The notes under the pieces are model-generated. The model searched no databases, was not told where the DNA came from, and worked only from the letters and a program-made list of their open reading frames with translations. A stretch of 64,000 nt of DNA, taken from assembly GCA_964036295.1 (NCBI GenBank), contig OZ038472.1, positions 806,001 through 870,000 on the forward strand. The letters are read 5' to 3'. This document shows, piece after piece, positions 41,901 through 53,500 of this stretch. Origin of the DNA: Plumapathes pennacea (taxonomy: Eukaryota > Cnidaria > Anthozoa > Antipatharia > Myriopathidae). Both the position numbers and the translations under genes were made by a program. The stretch's first letter is position 1. Every line of letters begins with the position of its first letter.

Positions 41901-44900
41901 TGTTTCACTTACTAAGTCTGACGTGACGCGCCCAGAATCTACTTATTTTACTTTCGAGCTTTGCCATCATCGATCGATCTCTGAAGTACACGTCACTAAG
42001 GTTGCGTTTCGCGTGAAAAGACAAACTTTCGAGAGAGTATCGCGTCTCTTATAAACTTTCGAGAGATTAGCATGGTTCTTGTAAACTTTCTTGAAGTTTC
42101 AAGAGAACAAAACGTATTTTGGGGCTAACGGGGCTCTATATTGTGTAACGAAATACTCTCGAGTACAAATGGCTAGGGAGAATTTTCGATCTCAAAATGG
42201 ATTCAAATTTTTGACTTTTAAAGATTCAGAGCGGGAACATTTGCTGATTAATTGCCAAATTTGATTAATCATATGATTAGATGACTCAACTCGCGTCAGT
42301 GATACCGAAAGGGAGGTAGTATAAATCACGTTAAAGTCCTCTGACGTCACAAGAAAAGATGCAGTACATGTTCTATGTCACCAGAATCTTCGCTATCAAA
42401 ACATAAAAAAAGAAAACAATAACTCAATGAAGGAGAAAAGTCAATAGCGTTTATCAGCATGTCGCAGTTCAGACTTTTGCTTTCGTGGTATGTGTCGTCA
42501 TGAACTCCCGCGTAAAATTTATATAATTAGCCCTATTTTCGTTTCATAACCCACCCACGGCTAATGTATAAAAGTCCCTCAAGCGTTTCGCTGTCAGATC
42601 TGCTACAGCTGCGTGCAGCGTCAGGGAGAAGGCTTCGTCTACTTTTCATTTGTAATATTTCTGCGCAACACCGGAGTAGTTGTTCATGATGAAGTTTTGG
42701 AGAAATACCGCGGAGACAAAATCCGGTACACGATGTCTCGTGAGAAAATTGCATAGAAAAACTGTAACTCGAGAAAGAAGCCTTGGGTCCAGGTAGTAGT
42801 ATCACTTGATAATGCTTGAATTTCGTTAACATCAGTGTCAATTGTCAAAGTTTGACGTCTTTACTCTTATAAGTAAATTAGTTAGATCATAAATTAGTTA
42901 GGGCCCGTCCGATTGCACTAGAAAAGTGTTGGACTATCCTGAGAGAAACGTGAGTTTGGGGAAGAAAAATAATATTTCTTAGTTCCTCTAAAATTAAGTT
43001 CATGCCGATGTATTCTTTCAAAAACCTTACACTGACGGATCCGTTTCAGAGGTTGTTTCCATTTAGGGCAAAAATACCGACAGCATCTATTCTATATTGG
43101 GCAGTAGTTGATTCGCTTCTCTTCTGAACACTCAGTTTCAGGGTCAGTGAGATGGTGTTTTGAAACTGTTGCTTCTTTTCATTTTAGTATCAAGAAATCG
43201 ATCCAGCCTAGTCGTGACCTACAGTATCGAACGGACATTGGTCTAAGTGTGTGGATTGTGGAGGCAAAAGGTCTTACTAGTAAACCCAAAAAAAGGTACA
43301 GAATTTTATATTGTACTTCTACACACTGGAAAATTCGATAAAATTTGCGTTCAACGTTCATTAAAACTTGTGGGGATCACTCTTGCTTTACAGATATTTC
43401 TGCGAACTCCTGTTCGATAAAGTATTGTACGCTCGAACGTCGACCAAAGCCAAGTCAGATATTTTATTCTGGGGAGAGAATTTTGCATTCAAGTAAGTGG
43501 CAAAGACATTATCCACCTACAGGAGCTTTTGTGTAGAGACAAACTCCAGAGCCTTATAATAATTGATCAGAGTATCTTCTCTTCTTCTCTTGCCTCTTCT
43601 TAAGTACACGGTGGGAGACCACCAAAGCTCAGGGTTTAATGTTGACATTTCCTTTTTTGTGTTGTAGTGATCTTCCTGAGCTGGGAACAGTGACCGTGCA
43701 AATCTACAAAGAAAATGAAACGAAAACTAAGAAGGATAAGCGAAAACTTGTTGGTGAGTAAAGCTCGCTTCTCCTGGCGCGTAATTCAACACAAACTGTT
43801 ACACGGCATTACACACTTGTAAAAAAAAACAAGTTCTTTCTTGACACTTTTCAACTTTGCAGTACAACCTGAAACAGCCATCTCTTTTCAAGTTTTGAAA
43901 CTTTGAGTCCCTCGGAATGTTACTAGCCCACGAATTTCTTCTGAACTATTTGTATAATTTGACGTTTATACCTCGCTTTGATGCATATTAGTTTTACCAA
44001 TTTTTCTGTCCTTTCAGGTACCGTCGATGTGTCGGTGAAAACTCTCGAGATTGGACAAGATGTGGAGAAATGGTACCCAATCACCTTGGCAACAAAGAAG
44101 GAGAACAACGGGGATGCAAGTGTTCGTCTGAAGTTCCGTTACCAGGTAAAGTTTCTTAGAAATCCCATTTTCCGGGAAACAGCTCAGGGACCAACAAAAA
44201 TTGCGTAGGGTGTATTAGTTTGGTGATTCTAACGCTAAGCCATACGAACACACTAATTTCACAAGGCGCTTTGCTGAACTGATAATACTTGTGGTTTAGA
44301 TACTGTTGCAGAATGTCTGAAATTTTTAATTATGCTCCATCTATTTCTCTTGGTTACTTCTAAACAGAAAGTCTCCGTTTTACCAGTGAAGTGCTACAGT
44401 GAATTGCAAGAGGTAAGCCCTGACTGCTATCTGAGTTTGCGTGCTGGAGTGTTTACACCATCCGCCTTTTTCTTATAACTGCCCCCTCCCACTGACACAT
44501 CACGGTTTCGTCTTGGTGGCAAATACTAATATTACTAAGTTCAGCAAATATCATGCGCCAAAAAGGAGAATACACCCGCATATTACCGTCCGTTGTAGAA
44601 TGTGACATACTCTGTGGTATTTTCTTTTTAGCCATTCGTTGTCTCTTTGTGTCATATTGTCCTGAGTTATACATAATTTTTATTGCTTCCTCCAGTATCT
44701 CACCACAAACTATATGTTGGTGTGCAGAACTCTTGAACCCGTGGTCAGTGCCAAGTTAAAGGTAAGCTACTATTCACGCCAGCATCACGAGGGAAAATGG
44801 ACAATAAATTTGAAAAGAGTAAACGGAGTATAGATTAAAGGTGGGAAAATAGGGAGATGGGACAAGAAGAAGAAGAAGATATATTTAGGGCAAATTTGAA

Positions 44901-45224
44901 GCTAATAAGGAAGGGGTATGGGTCTGGGGAAGATTCGTTCATGGGAAGGGGGTCACGTGTGCGCAAGGGAAGTAAGGTATTGAGTGTTATAGTCTTTTTG
45001 CCTTACTTGCTCCTCTCATAGGCGCTAGACAAGACCTTAGTTAGCTTAACCTTAGCTTTTATTACTCAGGACGAAATCTCTCGCGTTTATCTGAGGATTC
45101 TCCAGGCATGTGGAAAAGCGAAGGAGTTTCTAGCGAGCATTGTCATGGCTGAAGTCAGCACTCTGGGTAAGATTTAGTGTCCACAATTAGCTGGGAAGCT
45201 AAACATTCTGACACTTTCAATAAA

Positions 45225-45296
<72 letters not shown>

Positions 45297-48200
45297 TGTG
45301 AATTAGAAGTGTAAAAACTGTGTAAAAATGGAATAGTTATATGTAACGTGCAATTCACTCGGGCAGGCCATGTTTAGATGTGTGTCTGAAGGACCATCCC
45401 AGCATTTTTTAAATGATTACAAATTTCTTAGTTTTAGTTTTGACTGTTTTTCTTTTTCAGAGGATGAAAACCTTGTATTTCGAGGAAACTCCTTTGCGAC
45501 AAAAGCCATGGACACGTACATGAAAATGGTCGGCGAGTGGGTGAGTCAACAGTCCACGGAGTTTCATTTCTTTGTTGTCAAGAATGTACATATTCATTCA
45601 TTCAATAGCTTTTTTATAAAACTTAAATCTCCTCTTTTTTTCTTCTTCAGTATTTGCAAGAAACTCTGGGCGTATTTGTGAACTCCGTTTATGAGTTTGA
45701 AGAAGACTGCGAAGTAAGTCATTTCTTGTATCCTTGTCTAAAAGTATATCGGTTTTAAGAGTTTTCTAAACTAGTCAATGACCCTTTCGACCAATGAGCC
45801 TGGTTTAACTTGAGCCTAAGCGACTCCGGAGGTAGTACACTGCATTGGGAGATTAGTGCAAATCCGACATCAGTTCATGGTGCCTTCTAATCTCACTACA
45901 GGTCGATCCCTCACGGGTCACGTCAGGAACCATTGAAGGAAATCAGGAAAACCTCTTCGCTTTTGTCGAGAAAGCATGGAACCACATCCTGTGCTCATCT
46001 TGTCATTTACCAAGGTGAGACGAGCCGGCCAATCACTTTGCGCAGTATAGCTTTATAACTGCAGTTCATTACTATAACATTTAGCAAAATAGGCGACGAC
46101 AGCAACCGAAATATTGGGAAAACAGTGATTTTAACTGAAAAAAAAAAAAAAAAAAATCGGACGCGAAATTCAACCAATCACACGATTCCCAAGCCTTGTT
46201 CTCTGCCATCGTAAGTTAATCAAAAGTCCGCGTGATTGGTGACATTCGGATATCGTGCGCACGTCACGATTGTACGCTTAGTGGTTAACTGACTCATTAT
46301 TTTCTTGCTGTAGTGACTTGAAGGCCACATTCCACGAGTTTCGCATCAGATGTGCCGGAGGAAACAACGACCTAAGTTCCAAGCTGATTAGGTGAGTACT
46401 GTCTGCATGTGACACCCACATATTTCGCATTTATTTGACATCTTCTGTGAATCTTTCTCCAGTGGCTCGATATTTCTGAGGTTCCTGTGTCCTGCGGTGC
46501 TGTCGCCGAGTCTGTTTAACCTGGTCCAAGGTACGTTGATTAGTGAGCGCACAGCACATCCTGATTTACTCTTCGGTGTTCTGTGTTATATTTTGTAACA
46601 AATTATTCTTCCCTCTTTCAGAATACCCCAATGAGCGAACATCCAGAACGCTAACCCTTATCGCCAAAGTCTTACAGAACTTGGCAAACTTCACAAGGTA
46701 AAGAACCAAGCCTTTAGATAACAATACCCCTTGTTCCGCAGTCTAACTTTCCTTCCTTGGTCACTCCTTGTTGCTCAAGCTAACCTTCCCTCCTATTGGT
46801 CACTTCTTGCTTCTCGGCAGGTTTGGCGGCAAAGAGGAGTATATGGGTTTCATGAACAACTTTGTCGAACGGGAGTTTGGCAACATGAGGCAGTTTCTTG
46901 CTTCTGTTTCGGTATGAGAACGTTTCCGTTTTTACCGCCTTTCATTTTATGACACAGCCAATGTTACCACGTGCATCCCCAATATGGAGCGCATTTTCGA
47001 AGGTTGTTTTTCTCTCTTTTAGTCTCCCTCGGCCATGGTGGAAAATCAGTACGAAGAAATAATAGACACCGGCAGGGAACTGGCGACGATGTTTAATATT
47101 CTGTTGGAACAAACCAGTAAACTCAACCAGGTCAGTGTGAAAGCGCCTTTTGTCCGTTAGATTCTCAGTGTTACAATGCTTTCATTCCCACAATGTTTCA
47201 CGGATGTATTTAGCAGTGCTTTATTTTCATTTGAGTGGCCACAACTTCAGATTTTCGTTTGACAGTTCAGTAATTGGAAATGCTCACAAAGAGCTTTCAT
47301 TTGAGTGGTCACACTTTTAGATTTCATTTGATAGTTCAGGAGTTGAAGAGGAATTTGAGTCAACTTGACCTTTGTCAGTGAAAATATTTAGTAGCGAACG
47401 TATTTGTGGCCTTTTGGCCTACTATAATTGATATAAGGTCAGCAATGCAAGTGGTATTCCTCGCCCCTTGTTGATGTTTCGTTTGGATCATTCTTCCCTC
47501 CATCCTGCCCGTTTCTCATTCTTTATTCATTCATTCTTCCTGTAGGACGCTGTAGAGAAACTCAGGCCTCTGCAGTTTATTCTCAAGTCGCTCCAGGAAA
47601 CCTACCTCGATGCGGACAAGGAATTCTTTGAAGAAAGAAGACAATCTCAGCTCCACAGAAAGTGGGCATCGTCGTCCGACCTGATCAGCGACGAGCGGAA
47701 AGATGGAATTACTCTGACCCCTGTATCACAGATAAGACCCCCCAAACAATCCCCCAACCGAGGGAGGCCTGAACAACACCTAACTGTGTCCAGGGCAAAA
47801 CACACGAAATCCCCGGATTTAAGTGGCAGAGTTGTACGCGACAGTGTAAAGGGGACTGAATCCCATTATTCCACCAGAGAACGTTTAAAAAATTGTAGCA
47901 GTGGCTTCAGCGCTTCCCCAATCACAGACATCGACCAAGCTCTTCGAGCCTCTCGACCTGCATCCGTTGATGACGTCAATAATTCGCTTCGTCGGCGCTC
48001 CTACCGACGAGCTGTCGCAGCCGAACAAGAGTTGTACGAGAAAAGTCGCAGTTCAGTCGGAAAAGACTCGGCTGCTCGAAACGGCGACGTCAGGCGTCGG
48101 TCGTTGTCGGAAGGACCGCTGATTATAAAATCGTCGTCTAAGAGAGACAGTCTGTTATCGTACTCGTCTTCCAGCCTTGGTACCAGCAGGGAAGGGCTCA

Positions 48201-49056
48201 GTCAAAGAATTGAGCCTCAAGCATGGTATGGAAGCGACGGAAACTTGAGCGTGAGATATTCAGGAGATAAAAATCCCAGCTCTTCAGTAGCGGACCAATT
48301 AAAAACCTCCACGCCAAAGGCGCCTGTGAGATCCTCCTCTAGAGCCTCCGCCTTAGCGTTCATCGACTCGTTGAAAGGAGAAGAAAGCGTCGATGATCTG
48401 GAGACGTGCAGCGTACAGAGCGAACCACAGACGCCGCGCAGACATTTCAGATCACTGCAGAGATTTCTTCCCGGGTCCGCGCTTGTGACGCGCAGGTCAT
48501 CAAGCAGTAGCTCCAGCGAGAGCGGCGACAGTTGGAGAAGTGCCGCCAGTCAACCTGTCAGCGGTATCAACCGGCCGCGCAAGATCCCCAGGACACCCAG
48601 CCCTGAATACATGCTGAACGATACCAGGTCAGTAAACACGTCTTTCAGTAATATACCAATATCACTAATTCTACTACTCACCAACAACATGCTTGTTACT
48701 TTACTGTTTCTTATCTTCTGTTCTTGGGCTCAGTTTTTGACTCTTTATGACGAGTTTTCTTTCCTTTTCACAGTTCCACTTCAGACAAAATGTCTCCAAG
48801 GCTGGGCGAGGAGGAGTCGAGTGGCTGTTCTAAGTCTGCACGGAAGGTAAGTGATTTCTGTGCCAGCCTTAAACAACTGCACGAGATTTTGGAATGGGGA
48901 CTTTCTTTATCCCTGATAGGAGCTGTAGCCAATGGCACTATGTTAGTGTTGCGCATGCACGTGCAAAAAAAAGAACCGTTGCTTATTAGAGTGTGCTTTT
49001 TTTCGCTGGTAACCATGAAAAGTTTTCGATTTTCGTGGAGACTTTTATCCACCCGG

Positions 49057-49091
<35 letters not shown>

Positions 49092-49859
49092 CGTCTCATC
49101 AGTGGTCAGAGCCTGACCGGGATTTAATCCATTCACTCCTGAGAGTGATCAACTTTAATTTCCTCCTTCAGTCTCTCACCAGAGATATATGATACAGTAA
49201 GGGGAATTTCTCACTTGATACTCTCACTCAGGTGAAAGCTGATTGGCTTATCAATTCTCACCATATTACTCATGCATTTTCTTCTTGAATAGTTGGTAGA
49301 ATTTGTAATCTAAGCTTAAGTGCCTTAAGGAGTAAAGGGTAAGCGGTTTCAAGCACGAAGATAAGAGAGAAATATACTGGATTCCAGTCTTGAAAATAGT
49401 GAACAGGACTGAGCGTTAAATACAAAACTCCCTTACGCCATCTTCGGATTATCACAGGACTAAACCAGCTTTTTCTCCTTTCAGCACGAAATGGAAATTG
49501 CAGATCTTCGACGAGAACTTCAAGATACTAAGAAAACGCTGGCATCCACACAAGAGCAACTGATCCTTCAAGAATCCAGTACTCACAAACTTGTAGCGTC
49601 CATCAAGGAGCGCCTAGCGGAGAGTGAAGAAAAGTTTCAGAAACTCCAGAAAGGTAAGGACAATGAAATAGCCAAGTTGCTGGACCGGTTGGTTAATGTG
49701 GAAAATGAGCTTCACAAGGAGCAGCAAGACATGCAAGCGATGATACAAGCGAAGCAAAACATCATTGACGCACAAGAAAGAAGAATCAAGTCTCTGGACT
49801 CGACTAATGCGAGGCTTGTAGCAACACTGAATCAGTTTAAAACTCAGAATCAGTGCTGA
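32911..49859 (+). CDS. DAB2IP-like: SynGAP/DAB2IP/RASAL2-family Ras GTPase-activating protein
   Basis: Well-supported exons are 36752-36831, 37747-37817, 39660-39741, 41262-41416, 43188-43295, 43394-43492, 43668-43753, 44018-44145, 44368-44412, 44696-44761, 45070-45166, 45461-45540, 45651-45713, 45902-46014, 46314-46391, 46463-46530, 46622-46697, 46821-46911, 47023-47130, 47546-48627, 48774-48846 and 49485-49859. Candidate 5' exons 32911-33076, 33183-33271 and 33376-33466 fit in phase. In order: PH domain ([19 protein letters not shown]), C2 domain ([38 protein letters not shown]), RasGAP domain with arginine finger in [12 protein letters not shown] and signature [17 protein letters not shown], a 1,082-bp exon coding a Ser/Arg-rich disordered region, and a C-terminal coiled coil ([23 protein letters not shown]). 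The family switches off Ras and Rap at membranes. Vertebrates have several paralogues, so this is probably the single ancestral-type gene. Confidence 0.95.
33467..36751. other. Long intron of the RasGAP gene, nothing further seen
   Basis: A 3.3-kb intron, if the 5' candidate exons are real, or upstream sequence if not. No phased exon or element with clear boundaries was recognised. The other long introns (37818-39659, 39742-41261, 41417-43187) also look empty apart from the alternative exon at 38497 and the telomere-like run at 40700. Confidence 0.5.
38497..38561 (+). other. Candidate alternative first coding exon of the RasGAP gene
   Basis: An ATG opens a 21-codon frame ([17 protein letters not shown]...) ending in CG|GTATGT, phase 2. 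This is exactly the phase needed to join exon 39660-39741, skipping the two exons before it. It lies in the intron just upstream of that exon and would give a short isoform starting at the PH domain. Alternative N-termini are well known in vertebrate SYNGAP1 and DAB2IP. Support is start codon, donor and phase only. Confidence 0.45.
40700..40722 (+). repeat. Short interstitial telomere-like repeat (TTAGGG)3
   Basis: Three to four consecutive GGGTTA units occur in a RasGAP intron. This is the metazoan telomere motif, but far too short to be a telomere. Confidence 0.8.
45226..45296. repeat. (TTA)n microsatellite in RasGAP intron
   Basis: About 23 TTA units lying 60 bp after the exon ending at 45166. 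Confidence 0.97.
47228..47345 (+). repeat. Interspersed repeat, two diverged units (related sequence at 24180-24245)
   Basis: Two direct units start with TTTCATTTGAGTGG(C/T)CACA and contain GACAGTTCAG / GATAGTTCAG. A similar unit (GAGAGCTTTCATTTGCATTT ... GACAGTTCAGGAGTTGAA) lies in ATAT1 intron 5 at 24180-24245. This repeat type is frequent in coral genomes to my knowledge. It lies in a RasGAP intron here. Confidence 0.65.
49059..49090. repeat. (TA)n microsatellite in last RasGAP intron
   Basis: About 16 TA dinucleotides inside the final intron. Confidence 0.95.
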
Positions 49860-50263
49860 TATCTCATCACAACTTTAACTATTCTCGTACACCAGCGTAT
49901 GAAACTATAACTACTGAGGAAGATTTTTGGAAACAATCAAATGATCGATAGAAGATCGTGGTCGATATTTATAAAGATCGATCACGTTTCGGGGGCTCCT
50001 GGATTGTCCAACTAGTTTCTCAATTCAGTTTCATTATTTATGTGTAAATTAAAAGTACAAGTAAAATTAAAACATAGTAATTATATATATAATAGAAGAG
50101 CAAAAAAAAAAAAAAAACTACTTGGATAAATTGTGTAATAGGCTTAAATGACCAAACAAAGTGCGGGTCAAAAGTTAACTTTTCCGGGACCATAAGATAT
50201 ATATATCACAGCTAACTATAAAGAAGGAAATTCACCGTCAGTGGTTATGGTGTTGCTATTGCT

Positions 50264-50269
50264 AATAAA
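50264..50269 (+). promoter_or_regulatory. Poly(A) signal AATAAA, likely RasGAP gene
   Basis: A canonical hexamer about 400 bp after the stop, followed by a T-rich stretch. It precedes the convergent fibrinogen-like gene. Confidence 0.5.
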
Positions 50270-50586
50270 AGCTCTGTTTTTCAGTGTTTTTTGTTTAATC
50301 TCGCTGAGTGCTTTTGTTCGTTTCAAGATGAAGCACAGGGAAGAAATCTGAAAATTGACCCGTGTTGTTGTAAGGACGGATCTCTGAGTCCTTTATTAAT
50401 CAACACAATTCAGAAACACACTGCTCATAGATTCCGTTTATTCACTGGAACCTTTGATCATTAGAACCTCTGATTCTGAAGAATACATTTAGTAGTGTCC
50501 CGATAGTAGGCAACTGTTTTGCCTTTACATAAATGAAACCCAAAAAATATGTGCAGTCGGAATTCTAAGGGACGAAGTGATGATAT

Positions 50587-53500
50587 TTATCTGATGAATA
50601 CGTTGCCGTGAGGATTTCGAACGTCCTTTAGCTGATTGGGCTGACCCTTTCCACACGGATCATGAACGGGCCATCCACAATTTAGATCTGCGTTGAACAC
50701 ATAGTGCCCTGTTCTCATATTGCCATCTTTGCCAAGGAAAGCCACTCCGCAGGGAATCACCTTGAGGTATCGCGGAACCGGTAAATCCCAGCAATCTGCG
50801 GCCACTTTTCGCACTTTGTTACACGTCACACTTCCCGAGCGTTTACCGACCAGAGTTCCTTGATTAGGAACACACTTCAACCAGTTGTTGATGTTGCTCT
50901 TAATCAGAAACTCGCTTCCAATTTTCCTCCACAGGGCAAAATCCATGGCTTCGTAAGTGGTTTCGTTCAGTGGGGTTTTTGTTGAAACTGGAATTCCTTT
51001 GCCACATCGGCTGTGTTGTGGTATTGGCCAGTTGGGTCGTGGAGTGATCGCATTAGAAACGTTGTCAAAGCGTTTGTAGTTTGTGAAATTGTAGCTCCAG
51101 ACTAGTGTCCATCCCCCTCCTTTCGTCTCTTGGTCGCAGTACGCCCGGAACGCGTTAACGTGGGGGCTGGGTTTGATCCAATACACTCCAGTCGCGGCTT
51201 CAGGGCGAAGAACCTTGAGATCCTTGCACGAAGAAACTGCTCTTTCTTTGGACGACCCAAAAGCTTCGGGAAAAAAGCACAGATTAAAGCTTGTTTTATA
51301 CTGTTAAACTGTGATCAACAGTCATTTATATCTTGTCAGTGAGAGTGCGACGTTACCCGCATATTGCACGGCCCTGTTATTTTCCCTGCAATTCAGGACA
51401 ATGTTCACGACAGCCAAGCATTATTATGTAAGTTGCTGTGCCAGTGGTGTCAACCGCCTACAATTTTCTTTAGTAGGAGATTGTTTATGGAAAATATAAT
51501 TCCACATTTTCAAAACCATATAAAGAACAACAAATTAAGAAAAAAGTTCAATTTAGAAACAGTGCGCATACTTTTGCACGATTTCCCCTAAAAGTAGAAA
51601 AAGAGGAAACTTTTGCAATTCAAATTTCCCGCGGTCAGTAGAATCATGATGGCCTGGGAACTAAATTAAATCCCAGAAATCATTGCGAGACGGGACAGAC
51701 CAGAAAACATGGCGGCCGAACGAAACCTTTGTGAACAGTCGGACTTCTGCTTCCCATTTCCCTCTATACATGGAAATTTAAATGGATTCTGGTTTTCATG
51801 CTCAATGGTGGATAAAAGCACGTCGTGGAAATGCTTTAGCGAGTCATAATTGGTTATTTCCCAAGCGGTTTGGACTGACATCGAATTCTGTCATCGAACC
51901 AAAGATATCTTCACTTTGATCCATCTGCGTTGTCTCCCGTCAATCGTCGAATGTTTGAAGCTATTTGAGGCAGTTACAACTCAGTGTTTGAGGATACTGG
52001 ACGGAGGATACACACGTCTGAGAAAGTAAGTAGTCTGCCTGTGTATTTCAATAAAATTATAATAAGTAAATAGTTACAATAAGCGATTTAATCCGCACGT
52101 GTTAAAACACCGAAGAAACTAAAAACTCTAAAAAAAATCTAACTAGTTTAAAAACTCTACTAGAAATACGATAATCGCAGATACCCCTCACTCTGCCATT
52201 GATGGGACTTTTCCTTTGGTACTCCCAACAATAGTAGCCTTTGTTTTACCGAAATGTTGACTCAATCTTTTGTTCGAAGTCAAGTACTACACGCAAAGGA
52301 AGGAGAAAAAGAAGGGTGTGTGTTATACTTTTGCGTTGAAAAAAGAGTCGATTGCGTGACGAAGTACGTATTTCCCACGGTCGGCACGTCAAATTAATTC
52401 ATACAGTCTGCCAAGCACGTTCTCAAAATTTAATACCCAAATTTTGAAGCTGGTCGGCCGTCGTAGTACGGGAAAAAAGGAACGCTGATTTTCCTATTTT
52501 GAATTCATAGGCAGTACAATTAAATAGGTTTCCTGTGCGATTTGTTTTTACTCTGGACTGCATGCTCCAGACTCAGGCATGCATATTTAACGAGCTCAAA
52601 TTGTTTTGTATGTGAACCCGCTCAAACAGCATGATTTCTCCCAGAATCAAAGCAAAACTTGAACGGTTTACTTCAAATTATACACGGGCTTCAGACCTAA
52701 TGATACTTCTAAGGGCTTGTGAACGATTCTTCTGCAATCACCGCATGTCAGATTACAGCATTTGTTAAGCCTGGTCCTCACTAGCGCATAAACATAAGCA
52801 TAAGGATAAGAATAAGAGAGCGACAGTGGCGACATAAGCATAAGCATAACGATCAAACACATCCGTTCCTTCGCTCTCTTATTCTTACGCTTATGCTTAT
52901 GCTTATGCTTATGCGCTAGTGAGGACCAGGCTTTACAGTTTTTGTTTTGACAGAAAAATAAGACATCTGACTAAATCATTCAAGACTCCAAGTTCCGATT
53001 GCTCTGAGCGAATACGGTAGCCGAAACTGGCGACAGAAGCGTATTAAAACAATACTTCGAGGGAAAATGATCAACATACAGATTCTAATACATTCTTGCA
53101 GTGATCGAGGGATCGAAGATACGGGTAGAATATATTTGTCACGGCGATTGTTCGATTTCCACTGACTAACCTTTGTTGCTTGTCCTTTCTGAATAAGTAT
53201 CTGAGTTTAACACAAACGGCGTCTGAAGCTCCCGATTTGCTTTCAAGCGCTGTTCCCTTTGCGGAGCCGTTTCTTCGGCACGATCCCGTTCATGATGCTG
53301 TCGGTTATAACATGTTTGTCGTCTTTTCTCTAGACGTATCTGGCGCTGTTCGCGGATCGTTTCACGATTTCGCCTTGCCCGTGCCTGTTCCCTTCTCTTT
53401 TGAAGACGAGCTTCGCGAGACCGTTCTGCATGTTTCAAGTTTTCTAGTTTTCAAATTCATTTTCGTGAACGCAGTTCAATTGTTGCTTCGTTCAAATCTT

